Of a stretch of 64,000 nt of DNA, positions 28,812 through 40,400 are shown piece after piece. Source of the stretch: Bacillus mojavensis RO-H-1 = KCTC 3706 (GTDB lineage: Bacteria > Bacillota > Bacilli > Bacillales > Bacillaceae). Made by a program: the position numbers and the translations under genes. The stretch covers positions 248,001 to 312,000 of the forward strand of contig NZ_JH600305.1 in assembly GCF_000245335.1 (NCBI RefSeq). Reading direction: 5' to 3'. A model generated the notes under the pieces. That model was not told where the DNA came from, did not search any database, and was given only the letters and a program-made list of their open reading frames with translations. Position 1 is the stretch's first letter; every line of letters begins with the position of its first letter.

Positions 28812-29274
28812 ATGAAGTGAACAGTTTTACGAGCTGCATCGCAATATAAGCAATCCCCGCTCCGATCAGCGGACCCACTGCGACTCCGCCAAAAAGCGCG
28901 ACTGCAAGTATGGTTCCGATGACAAGAGCAGTGGTGATGTGAGGGTCATTTTCCAGCAGGGTCAAGCCATTTTTGGCAATCAGCGCAACGGCAATTCCCG
29001 CCCCCAATGCAATCCATGCATAAGAAGAACGCATTGCCTCACCAAGCTGTTTAAATCCAATCTCTCCTGTGGCGATTGGTACAAGAACAGCTATTGTGAT
29101 AACGGTCACGCCCCAGTTGATGCCTTTTGACTGGATAGTCGGAAAAAATTTTTGGTCAAGTCCCACGATTTTGATGATCAAAAGGACGGATACAGCAAAA
29201 AGCAGTGATTGATTTTTTGCGATAAGTGCAATAGCCAAGAGTAATATTAAAAATAAATTCGCTTGTGTAAACAT
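28810..29274 (-). CDS. ytwI: DUF441 membrane protein YtwI
   Basis: A 154-residue, very hydrophobic protein of the UPF0756/DUF441 family with four to five membrane segments. A conserved glycine-rich end is ALFGGVAVGPLIGAGIAYIA (~126-145). No function is known to me. AAGGAGG lies well placed before the ATG. It is divergent from ytvI. Confidence 0.88.
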   Translation of the reverse strand: MFTQANLFLILLLAIALIAKNQSLLFAVSVLLIIKIVGLDQKFFPTIQSKGINWGVTVITIAVLVPIATGEIGFKQLGEAMRSSYAWIALGAGIAVALIAKNGLTLLENDPHITTALVIGTILAVALFGGVAVGPLIGAGIAYIAMQLVKLFTS

Positions 29275-29369
29275 GCGTCATCCCTCCTTTAAAATGAATG
29301 TATTCATATTCAGCCGGACCGTGAATAAACATAACAATAGGACATGCTGACGAGAGGAGGATCGTTTTT

Positions 29370-30485
29370 GTGAATCAATCCTATATCACTATTTTTTTCC
29401 GAACCCTCTTTGTCGTGTCGCTTACCGCAGGATCGGCAGCTGCTGTTTATTATTCATTTCCGTTAACATATCCGTTCCTCATTGCCCTTATTCTTTCAAC
29501 AGCGATTCACCCTGTTGTAGACTACTTGGACAAGGTGACCGGATTCCCGCGAACTTTAAATGTCATCGGCGTGCTTGCCTTTTTTCTGCTGGCAGCGTTC
29601 GGTGTGCTGACCATTGTGGTAGCAGAAATTGTTACAGGAACCGCGTATCTTGCAAAAACCCTTCCGCCTCATATCAGCACTTTTATCTCTTATTGTGAAA
29701 AGCTGTTTACCACTCATATCCAGCCGCTCTATCACGAACTGACAGTTTTATTTCATGAATTGGAGACCAACCAGCAGGCTTCCATCGTCACGCACATTCA
29801 GGCACTTGGAGACTCCGCTGCCAAAAATGCTGGACTGCTGCTGTCTCACATTCTGGAAATGATTCCGAAATTTTTCGCGCTGCTTCCGAATACCGCGGCT
29901 GTTTTGATATTTTCACTTCTTGCTACATTTTTCATGACAAAGGATTGGCACAAACTGAAAGCGATGCTCGTATCAGTGCTGCCCGATCGAATAACAGAAA
30001 ACGGAAAGGCGATCAGCAGCGAGTTAAAAAAAGCAATGACCGGTTTTATTAAAGCGCAGGCTGTTCTTGTACTCCTTACAATGATTATTGTATTCTTTGG
30101 TCTTTCTCTCTTAAAGGTTGAACATGCAGCAACGATTGCTTTTTTAATCGGACTAGTCGATCTTCTCCCGTATTTAGGAGCAGGATCCGTCTTCGTGCCG
30201 TGGATTTTGTATTTATCAATTACAGGCCAGCTTCCCCAAGCAATTGGAATTGGTGTTCTGTACCTTGTTGTACTTGTTCAGCGTCAGCTGACAGAGCCGA
30301 AAATATTAAGCAAATCAATCGGAATAGACCCGTTGGCAACACTCATTGCCCTCTTCGCCGGATTTAAATTGTTCGGATTTTTAGGGCTGATTGCCGGTCC
30401 TGCTGTTCTCGTTGTCATACAGGCCTTTATTACAACAGGTGCCTTAAAAGAAATATGGTCCTACATCACGATCCAGCAAAAATAA
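29370..30485 (+). CDS. ytvI: AI-2E-family transporter YtvI
   Basis: A 371-residue AI-2E/PerM family membrane protein with about seven to eight hydrophobic segments. Family signatures include IGLVDLLPYLGAGSVFVPW (~266-284) and SIGIDPLATLIALFAGFKLFG near the C-terminus. Members act as exporters or sodium/proton antiporters; the substrate here is not known. It starts with GTG, 8 nt after GAGGAGG. It is divergent from ytwI and convergent with fxsA. Confidence 0.88.
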   Translation: MNQSYITIFFRTLFVVSLTAGSAAAVYYSFPLTYPFLIALILSTAIHPVVDYLDKVTGFPRTLNVIGVLAFFLLAAFGVLTIVVAEIVTGTAYLAKTLPPHISTFISYCEKLFTTHIQPLYHELTVLFHELETNQQASIVTHIQALGDSAAKNAGLLLSHILEMIPKFFALLPNTAAVLIFSLLATFFMTKDWHKLKAMLVSVLPDRITENGKAISSELKKAMTGFIKAQAVLVLLTMIIVFFGLSLLKVEHAATIAFLIGLVDLLPYLGAGSVFVPWILYLSITGQLPQAIGIGVLYLVVLVQRQLTEPKILSKSIGIDPLATLIALFAGFKLFGFLGLIAGPAVLVVIQAFITTGALKEIWSYITIQQK

Positions 30486-30517
30486 AACAGCAGCCCATGA
30501 TGCAGGCTGCCGTTTTT
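30484..30517. terminator. Bidirectional terminator between ytvI and fxsA
   Basis: Stem CAGCAGCC / GGCTGCCG with extra A-T pairs, then TTTTT on the plus strand and TTTTA on the minus strand. Confidence 0.75.
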
Positions 30518-30900
30518 CATTTTATAATGATCCGCTTATTCTTCGACATGCCTCTCAGCCATTTGAACAGGATCGGCTTACACCAGCTGCGGGTGAACGG
30601 GATAAGCAGGCATGCGCCGGCCAGGTCTGATAAAAAGCCTGGAAGCATCAGCAAAAGGCCGCCAATAAAGATGCACAGGCCGTCAGCAATCGCTTCACCA
30701 GGCATCTTGCCGTATTGAAGGTCACGCTGAAACTTGAAGTAAACTTCAGTTCCTTGTTTTTTGGCAGCTGCTGCCCCAATGATCCCGGTCAGAATCATCA
30801 AAAGGACTGTCGGAAGAATGCCGATCAGCTTGCCCGAAAATAGAAATATGCCGATTTCAATTGCCGGAAACACAATAAAAAGCAAAAATAAAAACCTCAT
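30517..30900 (-). CDS. fxsA: FxsA family membrane protein
   Basis: A 127-residue membrane protein of the FxsA/UPF0716 family with three to four hydrophobic segments and the core LTGIIGAAAAKKQGTE (~38-53). E. coli FxsA suppresses F exclusion of phage T7 when overproduced; the normal role is unknown. I chose the ATG at 30900 (MRFLFLLF) because a G-rich site with GGAG lies before it and the hydrophobic region begins at once. It is 98 nt downstream of the pyk operon. Confidence 0.85.
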   Translation of the reverse strand: MRFLFLLFIVFPAIEIGIFLFSGKLIGILPTVLLMILTGIIGAAAAKKQGTEVYFKFQRDLQYGKMPGEAIADGLCIFIGGLLLMLPGFLSDLAGACLLIPFTRSWCKPILFKWLRGMSKNKRIIIK

Positions 30901-30957
30901 CTCCAGCCCCCCCCACATGTGTAAAACGCCATCGTTCAAAAATAGTGCCAAATAGAG

Positions 30958-30991
30958 AAAAAGGAAGGGAATACGCTCCCTTCCCTTTTCA
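30958..30991 (-). terminator. Terminator of pfkA-pyk
   Basis: Stem AAGGGAAGGGAG / with complement CTCCCTTCCCTT (small loop), followed by TTTTTCTC on the minus strand, right after the pyk stop codon. Confidence 0.85.
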
Positions 30992-30998
30992 GATGTGA

Positions 30999-32756
30999 TT
31001 AAAGTACACTCGCACGGCCTTGGTAGACTGCTCCTCTAGAAGCATCAACCGTAATATCCTGGCCTTCTGTCAAAATCGATGTCGCATTTTCCAAACCAAC
31101 AATAACCGGAATGCCGAGGCTTAATCCGACTACTGCAGCATGGCTTGTCAAGCCGCCCTCTTCTGTAATTAGAGCAGACGCTTTTTCAAGAGACGCGATC
31201 ATGTCACGGTCAGTGCTAGTTGTAACCAAAACCGCGCCGTCAGTCATTTTTTGTTCGGCTTCTTTCGCGTTTTGCGCAATGACAACCGGACCGTAAGCTG
31301 ATTTGCGTCCGATACCTTGGCCTTTAGCGATGATATTGCCGACAGTATGAACTTTCATCAAATTCGTTGTTCCTGACTCACCGACAGTGCCTGCTGTAAT
31401 GACGATCAGATCACCATTTTTCACAATTCCGCTGTGTAATGATTTTTGCACAGCATCTTCCAGCATCTCATCAGTTGAGCTTGCATTTTGACCGCTTTCT
31501 GCGAAAACGCCGGATACAAGAGCGAGCTTTCTGGAAACAGACTCATTTACAGTCACAGCGACAATCGGTGCCTGCGGGCGGTATTTAGCAATCATACGCG
31601 CTGTATGGCCGCTTTCAGTCGGAGTCACAATCGCAGTAGCATTCAAGTTAATGGCTGTATGTGCAACAGATTGGCCAATTGCATCAGTAATCGTCATGCC
31701 TACTTGGTCTCTGCGTTTTGAAAGAATCTCTTTGTAATTCAGCGCCTCTTCAGAACGTGATGCGATATTGTGCATTGTTTGAACCGCTTCAACCGGATAG
31801 TTTCCGGCAGCTGTTTCACCAGAAAGCATGATTGCATCTGTGCCGTCGAAAATTGCGTTTGCGACGTCACTCGCTTCCGCACGAGTCGGACGCGGGTTGC
31901 GCTGCATGCTATCAAGCATTTGTGTGGCTGTAATAACCGGTTTGCCCAGTGCGTTGCATTTTTTGATCAGTTCTTTTTGCACGAGCGGCACTTCTTCAGC
32001 CGGAATCTCCACACCTAAGTCTCCGCGCGCAACCATTAAGCCGTCAGACACTTCGAGAATAGAATCGATGTTGTCTACGCCCTCTTGGTTTTCAATTTTA
32101 GGGATAATTTGAATATCCTGAGCGTTATGCTCCTCAAGAAGTTCACGGATTTCAAGCACGTCAGTAGAACGGCGTACAAAAGACGCAGCGATGAAATCTA
32201 CCCCTTGCTCAATACCGAAAACGATATCTCTCGCGTCTTTCTCAGTAATACCAGGAAGATTGACGCTGACACCCGGTACGTTAACGCCTTTTTTGTTTTT
32301 CAGTGTTCCGTTGTTTAGTACTTTTGTTTTGATTTCGCGTTTAGCGGCATTCACTTCAAGTACCTCAAGACCGATAAGTCCGTCATCTAAAAGAATCGTT
32401 GAGCCTTTTTCAACGTCCTCTACTAAACCTTCATACGTCACTGAAATTTTATCAGTTGTTCCAATTACCTCGTCCATTGAAACGATAAGCTCTTTGCCTG
32501 TTTCAAGCTCAATAGCACCGTTTTCCATTGTATGTGTACGGATTTCAGGGCCTTTTGTATCAAGCAGGATTCCAACGTTTTTGCCGAGCTTTTTGCTCGC
32601 TTCGCGGATATTTTTAATACGTGCTCCGTGCTCCTCAAAATCTCCGTGAGAAAAATTCAAACGAGCCACATTCATTCCTGACTCCATTAATTTCGTAAGC
32701 ATTTCAATACTTTCACTTGCCGGACCGATGGTACAAACAATTTTTGTTTTTCTCAA
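30999..32756 (-). CDS. pyk: Pyruvate kinase
   Basis: A 585-residue pyruvate kinase making pyruvate and ATP from phosphoenolpyruvate. It has [10 protein letters not shown] at the N-terminus, the active-site region [19 protein letters not shown] and [15 protein letters not shown], and [22 protein letters not shown]-terminal extension (~475-585) is a PEP-utiliser-like domain ([20 protein letters not shown]), typical of Bacillus enzymes. The TTG start at 32756 fits the AAGGAAGTGA site. It follows pfkA by 43 nt. Confidence 0.97.
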   Translation of the reverse strand: MRKTKIVCTIGPASESIEMLTKLMESGMNVARLNFSHGDFEEHGARIKNIREASKKLGKNVGILLDTKGPEIRTHTMENGAIELETGKELIVSMDEVIGTTDKISVTYEGLVEDVEKGSTILLDDGLIGLEVLEVNAAKREIKTKVLNNGTLKNKKGVNVPGVSVNLPGITEKDARDIVFGIEQGVDFIAASFVRRSTDVLEIRELLEEHNAQDIQIIPKIENQEGVDNIDSILEVSDGLMVARGDLGVEIPAEEVPLVQKELIKKCNALGKPVITATQMLDSMQRNPRPTRAEASDVANAIFDGTDAIMLSGETAAGNYPVEAVQTMHNIASRSEEALNYKEILSKRRDQVGMTITDAIGQSVAHTAINLNATAIVTPTESGHTARMIAKYRPQAPIVAVTVNESVSRKLALVSGVFAESGQNASSTDEMLEDAVQKSLHSGIVKNGDLIVITAGTVGESGTTNLMKVHTVGNIIAKGQGIGRKSAYGPVVIAQNAKEAEQKMTDGAVLVTTSTDRDMIASLEKASALITEEGGLTSHAAVVGLSLGIPVIVGLENATSILTEGQDITVDASRGAVYQGRASVL

Positions 32757-32799
32757 TTCGTTCACTTCCTTCTAAAATCTTCAGCCTTCTGCTGCAGTC

Positions 32800-33771
<972 letters not shown>

Positions 33772-33914
33772 TCAGCAAACATATATGATTAAAACATAAC
33801 ATGATCATTGCCCTAAAAACAATGAAAAGGGATCTCCATCCTCCCTATGAAACCTTACCTATTATACAATTAAATAAATTGTTTTTAAATAAAATTTAAG
33901 GAATGTCACAAAAA

Positions 33915-33949
33915 ATAAACGTGAGCCAAAGGCTTCACGTTTATTTAGT
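33915..33949 (-). terminator. Terminator of accDA
   Basis: Stem AAATAAACGTGA with complement TCACGTTTATTT around a short GCC/GGC-bearing loop. It overlaps the accA stop codon. Confidence 0.75.
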
Positions 33950-34922
33950 TTACCCCGATATATTGATCTTCAATCGATACTTTCCCAATTGCTTTGTATT
34001 TTTCATAGCGCTGCTGAATTAATTCTTCTTCATTCAGCTTCAGCAAAGTCTTTAACGATTGTGTAAGGGTTTCATCCATGTAGCTTGCCTGCAGCTTAAT
34101 ATCGTGGTGCGCTCCGCCTTTTACTTCTTTTATCATATGATCTATAATTCCTAATTCCTTTAAGTCTGGCGCAGTGATTTTCATGGTTTCCGCTGCTTTT
34201 TTGGCAAGACTGGAGTCCTTCCATAAGAGTGCCGCAGCACCTTCAGGAGAAATAACAGAATAAGTAGAGTTTTCTAGCATATGCAAGTGGTTGCCCACAC
34301 CTAAACCCAGAGCTCCGCCGCTTCCGCCTTCGCCGATGACGATACAAATAACAGGCACTCTCAGGCCGGCCATTTCAAAGAGGTTTTTGGCAATTGCTTC
34401 GCTTTGTCCTCTTTCTTCAGCTGCTCGTCCAGGGTATGCCCCCTTCGTGTCAATAAAACAGATAATCGGTCTGTTAAATTTATCAGCCTGTTTCATCAGA
34501 CGAAGCGCTTTACGATAGCCCTCAGGATGAGGCATTCCAAAGTTGCGGACAAGGTTTTCCTTCGTGTCTTTCCCGCGCTGATGACCGATAACTGTCACAG
34601 GCAGGCCGTGAAACTTGGCAATACCGCCGACAATGGCTTCATCGTCTCCGTACGCTCTGTCTCCGTGACATTCAAAAAAGTCTGTAAACAGGTATTGAAT
34701 ATAATCAAGTGTTGTCGGACGGTCCGGCAGACGCGCGATTTGAACCCGGTCCCAAGGCTTCAGATTTTTATAAATATCATCCTGAAGCTTAGCTAGACGG
34801 TCTTCAAGCCGTTCGATTTCTGCACTCAGATCCATTTCCGAATCCTGGGTGAATTTCTTCAATTCGGCGATTTTGGTTTGCAACTCAATCACCGGTTTTT
34901 CAAATTCTAATCTTGCAGCCAC
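33945..34922 (-). CDS. accA: Acetyl-CoA carboxylase carboxyltransferase subunit alpha
   Basis: A 325-residue alpha subunit; with AccD it moves the carboxyl group from biotin to acetyl-CoA, giving malonyl-CoA for fatty acid synthesis. Conserved crotonase-fold motifs are [20 protein letters not shown] (~120-139), [20 protein letters not shown], and [16 protein letters not shown]. It begins with GTG and overlaps the end of accD by 16 nt, so the subunits are coupled in equal amounts. Confidence 0.97.
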   Translation of the reverse strand: MAARLEFEKPVIELQTKIAELKKFTQDSEMDLSAEIERLEDRLAKLQDDIYKNLKPWDRVQIARLPDRPTTLDYIQYLFTDFFECHGDRAYGDDEAIVGGIAKFHGLPVTVIGHQRGKDTKENLVRNFGMPHPEGYRKALRLMKQADKFNRPIICFIDTKGAYPGRAAEERGQSEAIAKNLFEMAGLRVPVICIVIGEGGSGGALGLGVGNHLHMLENSTYSVISPEGAAALLWKDSSLAKKAAETMKITAPDLKELGIIDHMIKEVKGGAHHDIKLQASYMDETLTQSLKTLLKLNEEELIQQRYEKYKAIGKVSIEDQYIGVN

Positions 34923-35779
34923 TCAATGTCACCTCCTGTTTGATGCATATCCAGCAGATTTTCTAACGTTTTTTTCATGTCGTCGCGGTGAATAACCGCA
35001 TCAAGCTGTCCATGTTTTAATAAGAATTCCGCTGTTTGGAAGTCCTCCGGCAGTTTTTCGCCTATTGTCTGTTCGATAATCCTTCTTCCGGCAAAACCGA
35101 TCAGCGCGCCAGGCTCCGCGAAATTATAATCGCCAAGAGAAGCAAAGCTTGCAGATACCCCGCCGGTAGTTGGGTGCGTCATGACTGAGATAATGAGACC
35201 CTGTTCCTCACTGAATAATTTTAAGGCAGAGCTTGTCTTTGCCATTTGCATAAGGCTTAATATGCCTTCCTGCATCCTTGCACCGCCGGAAGCAGTAAAA
35301 ATAATAAACGGAACTTTATCCGCTTTTGCTTTTTCAATCGCAAGCGTGATTTTTTCGCCGACGACAGAGCCCATGCTGCCCATTCGGAATGTAGAATCCA
35401 TTACCGCGACAACAGCAGGAAATCCCCCGATCGTGCCCTTGCCTGTTACAACAGCCTCGTTTAAGGATGTTTTCTCGCGATCCTTTTCAAGCTTTTCCAG
35501 ATATCCCGGGAAACCGAGCGGGTTTTCCGATAACATCCCCTGATTGAATTCTTCAAAGGACTTTTCATCCATCAAGCTTTCGATACGCTGTTTTGCGTTC
35601 ATCGGGAAATGATAATCGCAGTTCATGCATACCCGCATATTTTTATCCAACTCTTTAGTGAGCATGATTTTTTTACACTTAGGACATTTTGTCATAATGC
35701 CTTCCGGAACATCGTGCTTCGCTTGTTCTGACGGTACGGAAGCATACTTTTTCTTTTTAGTGAATATATCCTTTAACAA
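34907..35779 (-). CDS. accD: Acetyl-CoA carboxylase carboxyltransferase subunit beta
   Basis: A 290-residue beta subunit with an N-terminal zinc ribbon (CPKCKKIM ... CMNCDYHF, ~30-55) and the carboxyltransferase fold ([39 protein letters not shown]). The TTG at 35779 is chosen because GGGAGG lies 7 nt before it and the family starts there; a longer frame to 35896 runs through the promoter. It has its own promoter and is first in accDA. Confidence 0.96.
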   Translation of the reverse strand: MLKDIFTKKKKYASVPSEQAKHDVPEGIMTKCPKCKKIMLTKELDKNMRVCMNCDYHFPMNAKQRIESLMDEKSFEEFNQGMLSENPLGFPGYLEKLEKDREKTSLNEAVVTGKGTIGGFPAVVAVMDSTFRMGSMGSVVGEKITLAIEKAKADKVPFIIFTASGGARMQEGILSLMQMAKTSSALKLFSEEQGLIISVMTHPTTGGVSASFASLGDYNFAEPGALIGFAGRRIIEQTIGEKLPEDFQTAEFLLKHGQLDAVIHRDDMKKTLENLLDMHQTGGDIEWLQD

Positions 35780-35861
35780 ATGATTACCTCCCTTTTGTGA
35801 AGGGTTCTCTTCACCGCATGCCATCCAGACAGATAGACTTGCTAATAACTTTACCGAAACT

Positions 35862-35890
35862 ATTGTACTTTTTTTGTCAAACGCTGTCAT
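35862..35890 (-). promoter_or_regulatory. Probable promoter of accDA
   Basis: Minus-strand -35 ATGACA (35885-35890), 17-nt spacer, -10 TACAAT (35862-35867), each matching consensus at five of six. Transcription would start near 35855. Confidence 0.6.
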
Positions 35891-35992
35891 CCTCAATTCG
35901 ACAACTTTCTATCCGCAGAGGTGTGCGAACAGCTCATGATAAACCTAAGAAGTCGTTGAAACAGCAAGGTTGGTAACGTATTCAAAATTCAT

Positions 35993-36055
35993 GTTAAACT
36001 CGGCTGAAATTTTTTTAAGACCTGACCCCAAAAAAATTTCAGCCGCAAGTTTAAC
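35993..36055. repeat. Large inverted repeat between ytsJ and accD
   Basis: Sixteen-base perfect arms (CGGCTGAAATTTTTTT at 36001-36016 and its complement at 36030-36045) enclose a 13-nt loop. The repeat extends outward by a further eight pairs (GTTAAACT / AGTTTAAC) after a two-base CA bulge. The palindrome CAAGTT-T-AACTTG (36046-36058) overlaps its edge, and a CAGCGCG/CGCGCTG stem follows at 36063-36090. It fills most of the 333-nt gap between the accD start and the ytsJ stop that is not accD promoter or leader. It could be a ytsJ terminator, an mRNA-stabilising structure or a small mobile remnant. Confidence 0.85.
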
Positions 36056-36112
36056 TTGAGAACAGCGCGCCGGTCTCCGCCAACGCGCTGCCATTTTTGG
36101 AATGAATTAAAA

Positions 36113-37344
36113 TTATTCGCCAATAATCGTAAGTTTCCTGGTTTTTTCTGCAACTTCTTCAGGATCTACAGTAATTCTTGCCACTCCTGTTTCCATCGCC
36201 GCTTTTGCCACAGCCTTAGCCACAGCAGGCGCAACACGTTTATCAAACGGTGCAGGGATGACGTACTCAGGGCTAAGCTCATCTTCTGATACGAGTGAAG
36301 CAATGGCTTCAACCGCTGCAATCTTCATTTCTTCGTTAATGTGAGTGGCATGCACGTCAAGCGCTCCGCGGAAAATGCCCGGGAAGGCAAGCACATTGTT
36401 TACTTGGTTCGGGAAATCTGAACGGCCTGTTCCGATAACGCTCGCACCAGCTTCACGCGCATCTTCCGGCATAATTTCCGGATTCGGATTGCCATTGCGA
36501 AAATGATCGGATCTTTCGCCATGCTTTGTACCATTTCTTTTGTTAGCGCGCCTTCGACAGACACACCGATAAATACGTCAGCACCAGCGATCACATCTTT
36601 CAAAGAGCCGTCTTTACGGTCTTGGTTTGTGAATTTCGCCACTTCGTTTTTAACATCGTTCATACCGTTCGGACGCCCTTCATAAATGGCTCCTTTTGAA
36701 TCGCACATCACGATGTCGCGCACGCCGAAATGGTAAAGAAGCTTGATGATTGCAATACCTGCAGCACCGGCTCCGTTAGCTACAACTTTAATGGAAGACA
36801 TGGATTTTCCAGACAATTTCAGCGCGTTTACAAGGCCCGCTACTGTGACAATCGCTGTGCCGTGCTGATCATCATGGAAAACCGGGATGTTCGTTTCTTT
36901 TTTCAAACGCTCTTCAATGATAAAGCAGTTTGGCGCCGCAATATCTTCAAGGTTGACACCGCCAAATGTCGGTTCAAGCAATTTAACGGTTTCAACGATT
37001 TTATCAACATCATTTGTGCCCAAAGCAATTGGGAACGCGTCTACGCCGGCAAAGCTTTTGAAAAGAACGGCTTTACCTTCCATTACAGGGAGTGCGGCTT
37101 CAGGGCCGATATTTCCAAGGCCGAGCACAGCTGTACCGTCTGTCACAACTGCTACCATGTTCCCCTTCATTGTATAATCATATACTTTGTTAATGTCTTC
37201 ATGAATATCCTTACATGGTTCTGCTACGCCCGGGGAATAAGCAAGACTTAAATCTTTCGCATTTTTAACCTCTACTTTAGATTTGGATTCGAGTTTTCCC
37301 TGGTTCACTTTATGCAGATGTAATGCTTCTTCTCTTAATGACAT
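36113..37344 (-). pseudogene. ytsJ: NADP-dependent malic enzyme YtsJ, frameshifted in this sequence
   Basis: YtsJ is the main malic enzyme of B. subtilis, decarboxylating malate to pyruvate with NADP. Two frames together give the full 410-residue protein: LSLAYSPGVAEPCKDI (Tyr ~36), HDDQHGTAIVTVAG, and the cofactor motif VVANGAGAAGIAI, then MPEDAREAGASVIGTGRSDF in the other frame. One base is missing around 36489-36490: minus-strand ATGGCAATCCG should be ATGGCAAATCCG, turning AMAIRIRK into AMANPNPE. The ATG at 37344 follows AAGGAG; three earlier in-frame codons are spurious. The flanking genes are intact. Confidence 0.9.
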
Positions 37345-37480
37345 TCTCCAAAACACTCCTTAATGAAATTTTTTGATTCGTATGCTGCTGCATTGATTGC
37401 TGCATTCTGCGGAGTTGATCTATCAGAATATTTAAACAGAGTAACATAATTGCTCCAATTGTATAACAAAAAGAGAATGG

Positions 37481-40400
37481 TTACCACTGTTTTAAAACGA
37501 CGTTTTTTTGACCTAACAGCTCTTTTAAGCGGTATAACACCTGGTGATCCGCCTCGATATGGAACTCCTCAGGAAGCTTTATCGTCTGTTTTTGCCTTTC
37601 ATAATAGAGATAAACGCCGGTTTCCCCCTTATGCTCCAGCAAAATGCGCTTTATCTTTGTCAGGATCTCCTGACTGTGCTGACTGCTTTCTATTTTAATA
37701 TAAACCGATGGCGCTTTTTCAGCATTCATATTTTCCAGCAATTCCGCTCTGGACATAATAAACTGGGCTTTTTCCTGCCTGATTTCACATTTCCCTGCTG
37801 TGAACAATAGAGCGCCCTCTCTTAAAACGGGAGAAAGCTGTCTGAATTGTTCAGGGAACACAACGGCTTCCATCTCACCGGTCTCATCGCTTAACGTTAA
37901 AAACGCCATGTTTTGACCTGTTTTTGTCCGAATCGTTTTGATTTTCGTCAGCAGGACACCGAGTGAAACCTGCTTTTTAACAGTCTGCTGAGCCTGCTGA
38001 ATGGATACCGCTCCGCGCGCTGTCAGCTGGTTTCGGAAGGCAGAGAGCGGATGATTTGAAAAATAAATACCGAGCGTTTCTTTTTCAAATGCAAGAATAT
38101 CCACAAGCGGGAGCTCCTCGGTCTCCACATACTTCGGTTTAATGGAAAACGATTCATCTAAAAACAATCCCATTTGGTCATCGTCCGCGGCGAAAAGCTC
38201 GGCATGCTCTAACGCAACGTCAATCGATGCGAGCAGTGTGGCCCGGTTTTGAGCGAATTCATCCATTGCACCAGAAAATATGAGTGCTTCAAGCGTTTTG
38301 CGGTTTACGCTTTTTGACGGCACACGAAAGCAGAAATCGAAAAGATCTTCGAATGGTTTCTCTTTTCTGGCTTTATATATATCTTTGACTGCTGAGACGC
38401 CTACACTTTTTATCGCACGGAGGCTGTACCTGACAGCTCCGCCTTCAACTGTAAACGGATAACTGCTTTTGTTCACTGACGGAGGAAGGATACGAATCCC
38501 GCTCCCCTTCGCTTCGTATAGATATTGAGCTATTTTATCCTCATTGCCAATGACGCTTGTAAGCAATCCGCACATAAAATATAAAGGATAATGAGCCTTC
38601 AAATAAGCAAGCTGGCAGCCGATCATGCTGTATGCCACCGCATGGCTTCTGTTGAAGCCATAGTTTGCGAATTTGACGATTAAATCGTAGACTTCATTTG
38701 CAGTGTCTACAGAATACTCCTTTTTTAAGCACCCTTCAACAAAATGGCTTCGCTCTCGGTCAAGAATGTCTTTCTTTTTTTTGCTGACTGCACGTCTGAG
38801 CAGGTCCGCCTCTCCTAAAGAAAATCCTGCCATACGTGACGCAATCACCATAATTTGCTCTTGATAAACGATGACGCCATACGTATCTTCCAATATCTCT
38901 CTTAAATCTTCATGGGGATAATGGACCGGCACCCGCCCATGCTTACGGTCGATAAATAACGGAATGTTTTCCATCGGACCGGGCCGGTACAGCGCGTTTA
39001 CCGCGACAATATCTTCTAATCCTGAGGGCTTAAGCCTTTTCAGAACGCTTCTCATTCCTGAGGATTCAAGCTGAAAAATTCCTGTCGTATCCCCTTTTGA
39101 CAGCAGAGAGAATGTTTTTTCGTCTTGATAAGAAATACTCGAAAGATCTATTTTCATATTTTTTTCTTTTTCAATCATTGAAGTGATGGACTCGATGAGT
39201 GTCAGGTTGCGCAAGCCTAAGAAATCCATTTTCAAAAGGCCCAGATCTTCGAGGTGATCCATCGCGTATTGCGTTAAATAGATCCCTTCATGTCCTTCCT
39301 GAAGCGGGACAACATCTGTTAACGGTTCCTCACTCAGGACAACGCCGGCCGCGTGGGTTGACGTATGCCTTGGAAGACCTTCTATTTTTCTGGCAATCGT
39401 AAAGACTTGCTGAAGCAGACTTGACTCACTGAGACGCTTATTCAGCTCCGGTGATTGTTTTCTCGCATCATCCAAGGTCATGCCCGGCCTTGAAGGAATG
39501 AGCTTCGCAAGCTGATCCGCTTCCTTCGGGCTTACACCGAATACCCTTCCGACGTCCCGAAGCGCTGCTTTTGCCGCCAGCGTCCCGAAGGTAATAATCT
39601 GGGCGACATGCATGGCGCCATATTTCTGCTGAACGTACTGAATGACCTCGTCCCTTCTCGTATCCGGAAAGTCGATATCAATATCCGGCATACTGATTCG
39701 CTCCGGGTTTAAAAACCTCTCAAATAACAGGTGATGCTTGATCGGGTCAACGTCCGTGATATAGAGAACATAAGCCACGAGCGATCCCGCCGCAGAGCCC
39801 CTTCCCGGTCCTGTCACAATCCCTTTTTCGTGGGCGTGCTTCATAAAATCCCATACGATCAGAAAATAATCGCTGAACTTCATTCGCTTGATGACATCAA
39901 GCTCATATTGAAGACGTCGAATATACCGTTCATCAGGTGTATCAAAGCGGCTGCGGAGCCCTGTCATACAAACATCCGTCAAATAATCATCCGCGGATGT
40001 ACCGTCTGGAGTCGGAAATGACGGCAGGCGGGTCTGTCCGAGGCTGACGTCAACCCGGCATTGTTCTGCAATCTCAACAGATGCTTGCAATGCCTCAGGA
40101 TGCTCTTGATATAGAACACGCATTTCATCAATGGATTTCAAATCGAGATCCGGCATCTCCTCGTCTGATGCTTCAGTAAGCTTTTCACCTGACTTTATCG
40201 CTTTCAAACAGCGATAGGCAGCCTGATCTTCTTTCCTTATGTAATGAACATCGCCTGTCGCCGTGACCGGAATTCCCGTTTCTTCAGACAGCCGGAGAAT
40301 TTGCTCAGATAAGAATTTATTTTCTTTAAACGGCTGAAAGGATAAATAAAAAGCGCCTTTTCCGAATATAGACTGAAAATGAAGTGCTGCTTGAGCGGCT

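Noticed and set aside
35780..35896. Longer start for accD
   Set aside because: The extension crosses the -10 and -35 of the probable accDA promoter and adds 39 residues absent from the family.
38280..40021. Several plus-strand frames opposite dnaE
   Set aside because: Shadows of a long coding gene; none has a binding site or recognisable product.
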